Under the pieces are notes generated by a model. It did not search any database and was not told the origin of the DNA. It worked only from the letters and a program-made list of their open reading frames with translations. This document shows, in pieces, positions 1-5,552 of a stretch of 5,552 nucleotides of DNA (position 1 is the stretch's first letter; each line of letters opens with the position of its first letter). The position numbers and the translations under genes are program-made. This stretch comes from Chromatiales bacterium (GTDB taxonomy: Bacteria > Pseudomonadota > Gammaproteobacteria > CAMYNG01), in assembly GCA_027021685.1 (NCBI GenBank), contig JALUTW010000487.1:1-5552 (forward strand). The letters are read 5' to 3'.

Positions 1-3000
1 GAAGGGCTCTCCCTGCCGGATCTCACGGTTCCCTCAGTGGACCCCGCCGGGGTCACTTTCGATATCGACACCCTGCGCGTGGAAGGCAACGTGGTGGCCC
101 GGATCGAAAACGGGGGGCAGGCCGACGTGCGGCAGGGGTTTGCAGTGACGGCCTTCTTCGACACCAACGGCAACGGCACCTTCGACAGCGGGCAGGACAC
201 GGCCCTGGGGGAGGTCGCGGTCCCGGCGCCACTGCCTGCCGGCGGCACCAGGCAGGTGGTCATCCCCGTCGCCGGTACCACGTCCATGCCGGACCAGCCA
301 ATCCACGTCATGGTGGACAGCGCGGGGGCCGTGGACGAAACCGACGAGTCCAACAACACCGGCAGTGGCAACGCCGCCTGTTCCGCGCCGTTGCCCGATC
401 TCGTGCTGTCCGGCCTTCACATCACCCAGGGGACTTCCGGCACGGGGAGCACCATAACGGTACGGATGGGCAATGCCGGGACGTCACCGCCTTCTGCCGC
501 GCCGCTGGTGGCCTTCTACGCCGGGGATCCGGCGGCCGGCGGGGTCCTGCTGGGCACGGTGTCGGGGTCCCTGCTGGGTCCCGGGCGGTTCGAAGAGATC
601 GCGCTTCCCCTGCCCGGGGGACTGGCGGCCGGCACCACCGTCTACGCGAGAGTCGATGAATCGGGAGTCATCGCCGAGTGCCGGGAAGACAACAATTCGA
701 TGTCGCTGGCCGTTCCGGCGCGGAGTGTCGACGGCAGCGTGACCGCGTCGCTGGATGCGGCCCGGTACGGTCCGAACAGCGACGTGGTGATCGCCTACTC
801 GGTGGCCAACAACAGCGCCTATCCGGGGCAGTTTTCACTCGACCTGCTCATCGAAACCGCCGCCGGCGGCCCTGTTGCGACCGTGGCCGGCGGGCTTCCG
901 GTGATGGTCGACGGGCTCGGCACAATGGCCGGCCAGGCCAGATGGAACACCGGCCTGACACTGGCAGGAGGTTACCGGCTGCGGGCGGTGCTGCGCGACG
1001 CTGCCGGGCGGGCCGCCGATGAAGCCATCGTGCCGTTTGCCATCGTGCATCCGGCCGGCGCGGGACCGATGGTGTCCCTGCGGGTGACGACGGACCGCCC
1101 GGCGTACCGCACGACGGACACGGTGATGATGTACAACCTGGTCACCAACGCCAGTGCCAACGCCGCCCTGACGGGAACGCGGCTCAGCATCACGGTCAGC
1201 GACCCGGCGGGCGGCGAGGTGTTCGCCGCGCAGGTGCCGGTGGGAGACCTCCTGCCGGGGGCGCAGCTCAACCCGGTGGTGCCCGACGGGTATGTGGATC
1301 GGCGGCCCGCGACGTACCGGGTCCGGGCGCGCCTGCTCGATGCGGCCGGCAACACGCTGGCGGAAGGAGTCACGGCCTACGAAGTCCGGGCCGATCCCGC
1401 GGCGGATCTCACCGGCCGGGTGCTCGCCGAGCCACGCGAGGTGCAGGCCGGGCAGACGGTGATGTGCACCGACAGCGTGGGCAACCCCGGATCGCGGTCC
1501 TACGATTCCATCAACCTGGTCCGGCTGGTGGTGGCCGTGGACGAGGGGAAGGAGCTTGCCTCCGTGACCGGCGGCTACTCGCTCGCGGCTGGAGGCAGCC
1601 TGTCGCTTTCGCGCAGCATCGACACGAGCGGATTCGTACCGGGCAACTATGCCTGCGTGCTCCGCGTGGAGCAGGACGGCGTGGTGAAGACCATGGACGC
1701 TGCGCCGTTCGTCGTGCTGCCGCCCGCGGTGGCGGTGGATCTGGATCTGCGCCGGGCCGGCCCCGCGAAGCTGCTGGCACTGGTGCATCCGGCGTGTCCC
1801 GGCGACCATGGCGAGGACGATGATGGGCACGACGACGATGACGGGCACGATGCGGCAGACACCGGCGACACGGAACATGCGTCGGCCTGTGACGGCCAGG
1901 ACGACCAATCCCGGCTCGACCGCGATTACCTGTCCCAGATCCTGCGGGAACGTGCCATCGCCCATACCATCGTGGAGAACGAGGCGGAGTTCCTCGCCCG
2001 GCTCCGCTCGGGGCGCTACGGCACCTACGCCCTGCTGGGCTCTCATCACCGCGTGGACGGGCCGGTGGAGGACGAACTTGCGGCAGCGGTGCTCCGCGGG
2101 GAGGGACTGCTGGTGGCCGACGGGGGCGACGATCCGGAGGATGCCCTGGGTCTGGAGCGGGATGTGTTCGTCGATGCGACCCAGGTGTCGGTGGATACCT
2201 TCGGTGACTATCCCGGGGCCGTGCTGGCGCTGGCGGCCGGCCATCACGTGGCGGCAGCCGAACTCGAGGGAGCGCAGATCATTGCCCGCGTTACCGGGCC
2301 GCAACGGGATCCCGCGCCGGTGGCGGGCACGACCAACGGGTACGGCGACGGCAGGGCGGTCTGGTTCGGGTTCGATCTCCTGAGGGAAGCCCGGCTGGCG
2401 GGCACCGGCAGCGAAGCCGAGACACTGCTGGTGCAGGCCCTGCGCCACGCCGGGCCGCAGGCGGTGGCGGCCCTGCCGGGCAGGGCCGTGCCCCTTGCCG
2501 TCGGCATCGTGAACCGGGGTGCCGCGGCGCAGCTCGTCGTCGAGGTCACGGGGCCGCCGGACATGATCATCGAGGGGATCGAGGGTGCTGGTGCGCCGGG
2601 GACCGCCCACTCCGTCTCCGTTTCTCTCGAGGAGGACGGCCGGGTGGAGATCCCGGTCTGGGTGCGGGCGGAGAGCGCCGGCGCGCGGGAGGTGCAGGTG
2701 CGCGTGTTCAAGGAGGCCGTGGCACCGGAGAATCTCGTTTCGCAGTCGGCGGTGACCGTCCAGTTCGAGGCGGCGCCGCGGGTCGCCCAATTCGCCGATG
2801 AACTGGCCGCGCTGGCGGCAGCCGGCGCGGACGTGGCAGAGGCCGCCGGGCATGCTGCCCGGGCCGCGCAGCACGCAGAGGCGGCCGATTTCTCCGCGGC
2901 CATCGATGACATGCTCGAAGCCATCGACGACCTGGAAGAATGGAACGCCCCTGGTGCCGGCGACATGCGGATGCGGGCGGCGTTGGTGCTCCGCGGGCTG

Positions 3001-3048
3001 GAGCGTAAATGGTACGCGGCCCGGCAGCCGCCCGCCGGCGGCCCGTGA
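1..3048 (+). CDS. 5'-partial multidomain exported protein: CARDB x2, Ig-like x3, GATase1-like fold, helical tail
   Basis: The frame is open from base 1, so the true start and any signal peptide lie upstream. The GTG at 37 is not credible as a start because it falls inside the first CARDB module, after its typical PDL opening. Numbering from base 1, 1015 residues are visible, ending at TGA 3046-3048. Order: CARDB modules at about 5-125 and 131-238, each closing with an acidic-Asn-Asn motif (DESNN 115-119, REDNN 228-232); three Ig/macroglobulin-like repeats at about 245-352, 356-465 and 468-573; a GATase1-like fold at about 588-818, with an Asp/His-rich loop at 601-636; a beta-sandwich at about 823-922; and a helical, Ala/Glu-rich tail at about 926-1008. 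Six cysteines form three local pairs (127/227, 489/552, 599/630), which suits an oxidising extracellular setting. CARDB modules are known from bacterial and archaeal surface proteins as adhesion domains. Role inferred: surface binding or scaffold protein, probably an operon partner of the next gene. Exact function is not recognised. Confidence 0.85.
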   Translation, partial: EGLSLPDLTVPSVDPAGVTFDIDTLRVEGNVVARIENGGQADVRQGFAVTAFFDTNGNGTFDSGQDTALGEVAVPAPLPAGGTRQVVIPVAGTTSMPDQPIHVMVDSAGAVDETDESNNTGSGNAACSAPLPDLVLSGLHITQGTSGTGSTITVRMGNAGTSPPSAAPLVAFYAGDPAAGGVLLGTVSGSLLGPGRFEEIALPLPGGLAAGTTVYARVDESGVIAECREDNNSMSLAVPARSVDGSVTASLDAARYGPNSDVVIAYSVANNSAYPGQFSLDLLIETAAGGPVATVAGGLPVMVDGLGTMAGQARWNTGLTLAGGYRLRAVLRDAAGRAADEAIVPFAIVHPAGAGPMVSLRVTTDRPAYRTTDTVMMYNLVTNASANAALTGTRLSITVSDPAGGEVFAAQVPVGDLLPGAQLNPVVPDGYVDRRPATYRVRARLLDAAGNTLAEGVTAYEVRADPAADLTGRVLAEPREVQAGQTVMCTDSVGNPGSRSYDSINLVRLVVAVDEGKELASVTGGYSLAAGGSLSLSRSIDTSGFVPGNYACVLRVEQDGVVKTMDAAPFVVLPPAVAVDLDLRRAGPAKLLALVHPACPGDHGEDDDGHDDDDGHDAADTGDTEHASACDGQDDQSRLDRDYLSQILRERAIAHTIVENEAEFLARLRSGRYGTYALLGSHHRVDGPVEDELAAAVLRGEGLLVADGGDDPEDALGLERDVFVDATQVSVDTFGDYPGAVLALAAGHHVAAAELEGAQIIARVTGPQRDPAPVAGTTNGYGDGRAVWFGFDLLREARLAGTGSEAETLLVQALRHAGPQAVAALPGRAVPLAVGIVNRGAAAQLVVEVTGPPDMIIEGIEGAGAPGTAHSVSVSLEEDGRVEIPVWVRAESAGAREVQVRVFKEAVAPENLVSQSAVTVQFEAAPRVAQFADELAALAAAGADVAEAAGHAARAAQHAEAADFSAAIDDMLEAIDDLEEWNAPGAGDMRMRAALVLRGLERKWYAARQPPAGGP
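13..717 (+). repeat. Two tandem CARDB (adhesion-type beta-sandwich) modules
   Basis: Protein-level tandem repeat inside the first gene. Each copy starts with Leu-Pro-Asp-Leu (codons from 13 and from 391) and ends with an acidic-x-Asn-Asn motif (DESNN at 343-357, REDNN at 682-696). This PDL-to-ESNN span of about 110 residues is the usual CARDB signature. The first copy carries a calcium-loop-like insertion (160-198). The second is bounded by two cysteines (379-381 and 679-681). The two copies differ clearly in residues, so this is an old duplication or shuffled modules rather than a recent DNA repeat. More copies may lie upstream. Confidence 0.75.
733..1719 (+). repeat. Three diverged Ig/macroglobulin-like repeats of about 110 residues
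   Basis: Residues about 245-352, 356-465 and 468-573 of the first protein align as three copies. Each opens with a strand of the type V-x-a-x-L-x-t-x-x-x-x-Y/V, followed by a strand rich in Val and Thr. Each closes with a matching strand pair: YRLRAVLRDAAG (from residue 325), YRVRARLLDAAG (from 439) and YACVLRVEQDG (from 550), each followed after a few residues by an alternating hydrophobic strand. Only the third copy has a cysteine pair (C489 and C552), spaced 63 residues and placed like the strand B/strand F disulfide of Ig domains. The family (MG2-like, Ig-like) is assigned from pattern only. Confidence 0.6.
1762..2454 (+). other. Region encoding a class I glutamine-amidotransferase-like (GATase1-like) fold, probably non-catalytic
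   Basis: Residues about 588-818 of the first protein. Visible parts: first strand KLLALVHP (590-597), then the acidic loop 601-636, a helix with SQILRERAIAHTIV (645-658), FLARLRSGRYGTYALLG (664-680), a helix ending in the turn LRGEGLLVADGGDD (698-711), and a last strand GRAVWFGFDLL (784-794). This order resembles the flavodoxin-like GATase1/ThuA-type domains found in large bacterial surface proteins. A catalytic GATase needs a Cys in the nucleophile elbow; the only cysteines here flank the acidic loop, so enzymatic activity is unlikely. A binding role is inferred. The fold call rests on pattern recognition. Confidence 0.5.
1816..1851 (+). repeat. Two tandem 18-base units encoding DDDGHD-DDDGHD in an Asp/His-rich loop
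   Basis: Units 1816-1833 and 1834-1851 differ at only two third-codon positions and encode the same hexapeptide, Asp-Asp-Asp-Gly-His-Asp (residues 606-611 and 612-617). They sit in a longer acidic stretch (about 1801-1908) with four histidines (603, 610, 616, 626), bracketed by C599 and C630. Recent unit duplication by slippage, followed by silent drift, explains the DNA pattern. The protein loop could bind divalent metal, which is an inference. Confidence 0.8.
2775..3024 (+). other. Region encoding the C-terminal helical tail of the first protein
   Basis: Residues about 926-1008 are Ala/Glu/Asp-rich and free of Pro and Cys except near the turn at about 983-987. They read as three helices: FADELAALAAAGADVAEAA (931-949), a stretch with FSAAIDDMLEAIDDLEE (964-980), and MRMRAALVLRGLERKWY (989-1005). 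The segment has no membrane-spanning hydrophobic run and no sortase or autotransporter ending, so the protein does not appear anchored at its C-terminus. A small helical packing or interaction domain is likely. Confidence 0.5.
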
Positions 3049-3125
3049 AGCGGCAGTCGGTGGCGATGACGGCAGCCGGAGCGTGAACGGGACGGCGTCG
3101 ATGCTATGGAAAGAACGGTGACCCC
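3049..3125 (+). other. 77-base intergenic gap; no convincing promoter or terminator
   Basis: Between the stop of the first gene and the ATG of the second I see no paired -35/-10 boxes and no hairpin followed by a T-run. With the genes in the same direction this supports read-through transcription. The gap contains a ribosome-binding sequence at its right end and a possible seven-codon reading frame that overlaps the next start. Confidence 0.6.
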
Positions 3126-3129
3126 ATGA
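3106..3129 (+). other. Possible seven-codon leader reading frame overlapping the next start (ATGA)
   Basis: ATG at 3106 reads Met-Glu-Arg-Thr-Val-Thr-Pro then TGA at 3127-3129. Its stop overlaps the start of the downstream gene in the four-base ATGA arrangement (3126-3129) used in translational coupling. No clear ribosome-binding site precedes it and such short frames arise by chance, so this is a weak call. Confidence 0.15.
3117..3121 (+). promoter_or_regulatory. Ribosome-binding site of the transglutaminase-like gene
   Basis: GGTGA ends four bases before the ATG at 3126. It matches the GGTGA part of the extended anti-SD complement (AGGAGGTGA), so the short spacing is equivalent to a normal spacing from GGAGG. 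A second purine-rich patch, GGAAAG, lies at 3108-3113, 12 bases from the ATG. With an in-frame TGA at 3084-3086 and no ATG between, this supports the start at 3126. Confidence 0.55.
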
Positions 3130-5552
3130 ACGATCTTGCCCACAGGCCCCTTCTGTACCGGATCCGCGCCGCCCGCGGGTTCAGCCGCGGCGTCGCATAC
3201 CTCGTGGTGCTGGCCGTGCTCGGTGTCCTGCTCGAGCGGGTGATTTACTACGCCCTGCTCGAGGGTGACGTGATCGAGGAGGAGAGCATCGCCCAGCGCC
3301 TGCAGCGTGTCGCTCCCCAGGTGGCACGGCGCGTGCCATTGCCGGAGGTGCCGGCGGGGAGGGCGCAGGCGGCGGGCCCGGCCGGGCGTCTGGCCGGCGT
3401 CCTCGAAGAGCTGAAGCGGGAACTGGCCGCGCCTGAAGCGGACGGGGAAACGGGCGGCGAGACGGAAGATCTGGCCGGCCTGTCGGCCCGCCTGGCGCAA
3501 CTCGACCGGGAGGTGCGGGCGGAGTTCGGGCAGATCGCCCGCCACATCGCCGAACACGGCCTGCCCCCGGCCATCGCGGAACGCCATGAGGCCATGGTGC
3601 GGACCTACGAGGCCGGCATGGCGGCCATTCAGGGCACCCTGGCCAGTCTCGGCAGTGCCTCGGGCGAGGAAAGGGAGAAACTGCGGGACCTGCTCGGGCG
3701 GCAGCTCTCGGCCATGCAGTTCTCCCGCCGGCCGCAGCCGTTCGACCCGGCGAATCTTCCCCACCGCAGCCTGCAGCCCGACCCGGACAACCGGCCACGC
3801 CTGAGCGAGGATGAGTTCGCCGCCGCGGGGCTCACCAACAACCCGCTGGCGCAGTATGCGGCCCACGGGAACTTCAGTTTCGGCAACCTGCCGGGGGCGA
3901 GCAACCCCGCCTACCTGGCCGAGACCGACGAGGTGGTGCTGAGCCAGACCATCCGCGACCAGGCGGCCGCGCTGGGGCACGATCCGGTCCGGATCTACCA
4001 GTGGGTCCGCAACAACATCACCTGGATCCCGTCCTGGGGGGCCGTGCAGCAGGCCGACGTGACCCTGGGGTCGCGCCGTGGCAACGCGGCCGACATCTCG
4101 ACCCTGCTCATTGCGCTGCTGCGCGCCTCGGGCATCCCGGCCCGGTACGTGCACGGCACCATCGAGGTCCCCGCCGACAGGTTCCGCAACTGGGCCGGGG
4201 GCTTCGAGACCGTGGAGGCCGCGGCGCGGCACGCGGCCTCGGGCGGCATCCCGGTGGCCGCGGTGATGGAGGGCGGGCGCATCACCGGCGTGCGGCTGGA
4301 GCACATCTGGGTCGAGGCCGCGGTGGACTACTACCCGTCGCGCGGGGCCATCAACCGCGATGCCGACCACTGGCTGGAGCTGGACGCCAGTTTCAAGCAG
4401 TACGAGGAGCTGCCGGGGCTGGACGTGGCGGCCATTGCGGGCCTGGACGGCCAGGCGCTGGCGGGGGATTTTCTGGCCACGGGCACGGTGAACGAGCAGG
4501 AAGGCTGGGTGGCCGGATTCGACCCGGCGGTACTGCAGAACGCCCAGGTGCAGGCCCAGGCGGCGGTGGCGGCCTACATCGGCGCCAACCTGCCCGATGC
4601 CACGGTGGGGGACATCGTCGGGGGCCTGCGGATCGTGGCGCGGACGGGCCCGGGTCTGCCCTCGTCCCTGCCCAATGCCGTAGTGGTGACGGGGGCGCGC
4701 TACGGGCGGCTGCCGGCGGCGTTGCAGCCGGTGCTGGAAGTGGGGCTGGGGCGTGACCCCCTGGGGCAGGCGGCGGGCGGGATGAGCCTGCCGTGGTCGC
4801 GTGTCAACAACCACCGGCTGACGCTGTCGTGGCGGCCGGCGACGGCGGGCGACGAGGCGGTGCTGAGGTCGTTTCTGCCTGCGGGGGCGGTGACAGACCC
4901 GAGCCAGTTGCCGTCGAGCCTGCCGGGGTATCTGGTGCGGGTGGTGCCGGAGCTGAAGCTGGACGGGGTGGTGGTGGCCACGGGGCCGGCGGTGGCGCTG
5001 GGCGGGGAAGTGGAAGTGTCGTTCACGCTGCGCCACCCCACCCAGGGGAGCCGGGTGTACCGTTCGCGGGTGGTGGCGGGGAGCTACCAGGCCCTGGCGG
5101 TGGTGGGGGGCGGCGTGTCGGTGCAGGCGCTGGAGGCGCTGCGGGGGCGGATAGAGGCCACCCGGGCGAGGCTGGAATCGGGGGACCCGGGGCAGATAGG
5201 CCAGGTGGACCGGGAGGCGCTGCTGGGAGACCTGTTCCATGCCGGAGTGCTGGGGTATTTTGCCCAGTACACGGCGCTGGGCCACGTGGCGGGGCTGAAG
5301 AGCCGTGCGCGCCAGGGGCTGGTGGCGTCGGTGGGGACGTACGGGTATGTACCCCGGGTGGTGTACCTGTTCGGGCTGCCGCGGGCGGTGGAGCCCGGGG
5401 GCATCGAGATGGACCTGGACGCCATTGTGACCTTCACCACGAGCCTGGACGGGGACCGTGAGGCGCAGGTGCGGTTTGTGCAGCAGACGGGGGTGCTGTC
5501 CTCGGCGCTGGAGCATGGGGTGCCGGAGCAGATGTTCGCCACCGACCCGCAG
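3126..5552 (+). CDS. 3'-partial membrane-anchored transglutaminase-like domain protein (catalytic Cys replaced by Ala)
   Basis: 809 residues are visible, open to the right edge. Start ATG 3126 is preceded by GGTGA, and an in-frame TGA at 3084 closes the frame upstream. Residues about 22-36 form one hydrophobic segment after a basic N-terminus (several Arg), with no obvious cleavage site, so a signal anchor is likely. A charged helical stalk follows (about 70-200), including GLPPAIAERHEAMV (145-158), then the linker FDPANLPHR (206-214). The transglutaminase-like core is about 283-425: G319-N-A-A-D323 precedes LLRASGIPARYVHG (331-344), H393 lies in HIWVE, and D420 in LELDAS. The His and Asp of the triad are kept, but the Cys position is A321. 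The rest of the visible protein has no Cys. The tail (about 430-809) contains SSLPGYLVRVVPELKLDG (597-614), YGYVPRVVYLFGLP (739-752) and SALEHG (793-798), which resemble, from memory, large bacterial transglutaminase-like proteins that may continue into RHS repeats. Inferred role: non-enzymatic surface or periplasmic binding protein partnered with the upstream gene. Confidence 0.85.
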   Translation, partial: MNDLAHRPLLYRIRAARGFSRGVAYLVVLAVLGVLLERVIYYALLEGDVIEEESIAQRLQRVAPQVARRVPLPEVPAGRAQAAGPAGRLAGVLEELKRELAAPEADGETGGETEDLAGLSARLAQLDREVRAEFGQIARHIAEHGLPPAIAERHEAMVRTYEAGMAAIQGTLASLGSASGEEREKLRDLLGRQLSAMQFSRRPQPFDPANLPHRSLQPDPDNRPRLSEDEFAAAGLTNNPLAQYAAHGNFSFGNLPGASNPAYLAETDEVVLSQTIRDQAAALGHDPVRIYQWVRNNITWIPSWGAVQQADVTLGSRRGNAADISTLLIALLRASGIPARYVHGTIEVPADRFRNWAGGFETVEAAARHAASGGIPVAAVMEGGRITGVRLEHIWVEAAVDYYPSRGAINRDADHWLELDASFKQYEELPGLDVAAIAGLDGQALAGDFLATGTVNEQEGWVAGFDPAVLQNAQVQAQAAVAAYIGANLPDATVGDIVGGLRIVARTGPGLPSSLPNAVVVTGARYGRLPAALQPVLEVGLGRDPLGQAAGGMSLPWSRVNNHRLTLSWRPATAGDEAVLRSFLPAGAVTDPSQLPSSLPGYLVRVVPELKLDGVVVATGPAVALGGEVEVSFTLRHPTQGSRVYRSRVVAGSYQALAVVGGGVSVQALEALRGRIEATRARLESGDPGQIGQVDREALLGDLFHAGVLGYFAQYTALGHVAGLKSRARQGLVASVGTYGYVPRVVYLFGLPRAVEPGGIEMDLDAIVTFTTSLDGDREAQVRFVQQTGVLSSALEHGVPEQMFATDPQ
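3972..4400 (+). other. Region encoding the transglutaminase-like core fold
   Basis: Residues about 283-425 of the second protein. The opening helix ALGHDPVRIYQWVRNNI (282-298) corresponds to the usual start of the domain. The Cys-box aligns residue for residue: in the canonical G-x-C-x-D-x-A then LLR-x-x-GIPAR pattern, this protein has G319, N320, A321, A322, D323, S325, then LLR (331-333) and GIPAR (336-340). The catalytic His (H393) and Asp (D420) motifs follow in order. An insertion of about 50 residues separates the Cys-box from the His motif. Loss of the nucleophile predicts no cross-linking or protease activity. Confidence 0.8.
4401..5552 (+). other. Region encoding the tail of the second protein, of unassigned fold
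   Basis: Residues about 426-809, running off the window. The first part (about 430-560) is mixed helix and coil; about 595-690 reads as beta-rich, with alternating Val/Leu strands such as YLVRVVPELKL (602-612) and GEVEVSFTLRHP; about 690-740 is helical. No membrane segment, cysteine or known catalytic motif is visible. The coding style changes near 4740: Gly codons shift strongly to GGG and the strand becomes G-rich. I cannot assign this part to a named domain. Confidence 0.45.

Noticed and set aside
37..39. GTG as a start codon for the first gene
   Set aside because: The frame is open to base 1 and the residues before it (LPDLTVPS) are the standard beginning of a CARDB module, so the gene starts upstream.
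835..2874. 679-codon open frame on the minus strand
   Set aside because: Shadow of the first gene: low-complexity Arg/Gly/His composition, no motifs, and antisense to well-defined CARDB, Ig-like and GATase-like modules.
3027..3042. Hairpin GCCGCC-CGCC-GGCGGC near the end of the first gene, as a terminator
   Set aside because: It lies inside the coding sequence before the stop, has only a 6-base stem, and no T-run follows.
4001..4756. 251-codon plus-strand frame overlapping the transglutaminase-like core
   Set aside because: Gly/Arg/Ala-rich product of reading GC-rich codons in another phase; the overlapping frame has the conserved His and Asp boxes.
5060..5120. G-rich strand as a G-quadruplex
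   Set aside because: The runs are mostly GG with only scattered GGG or longer runs; I could not place four GGG tracts with short loops, and the richness is explained by GGG/GTG/GCG codon use.
2244..5516. 1090-codon open frame on the minus strand
   Set aside because: It spans both plus-strand genes and the gap between them, is Arg/His/Pro-rich without recognisable domains, and is expected opposite GC-rich coding DNA. The plus-strand frames have clear domain motifs.

Overview
The window holds two large, incomplete, same-strand genes that look like parts of one extracellular or envelope protein system. DNA is very GC-rich (roughly 70% by eye) with GC-rich third codon positions, which suggests a high-GC bacterium. 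A proteobacterium would fit, but nothing here fixes the taxon. No RNA gene, CRISPR array, insertion sequence or attachment site is visible.

Layout: positions 1-3048 (+) carry the C-terminal 1015 residues of a multidomain protein whose start lies upstream. In order it has two CARDB adhesion-type modules, three Ig/macroglobulin-like repeats, a class I glutamine-amidotransferase-like (GATase1-like) fold interrupted by an Asp/His-rich loop, another beta-sandwich and a helical tail. After a 77-base gap (3049-3125), positions 3126-5552 (+) carry the first 809 residues of a second protein that runs off the right edge. It has an N-terminal membrane segment, a charged helical stalk, a transglutaminase-like fold in which the nucleophilic Cys position is Ala, and a long tail resembling, from memory, the large transglutaminase-like/RHS-associated bacterial surface proteins.

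How they may work together: the same orientation, short gap and lack of a convincing terminator suggest co-transcription. Both proteins look exported. The first is built of adhesion modules with six cysteines in three domain-local pairs; the second has a signal anchor and no cysteine in the visible part. Both carry enzyme-like folds that seem to have lost their nucleophile (GATase-like in the first, transglutaminase-like in the second), so binding or scaffolding is more likely than catalysis. A working hypothesis is a cell-surface adhesion or secreted-polymorphic-protein locus; the missing ends would decide this.
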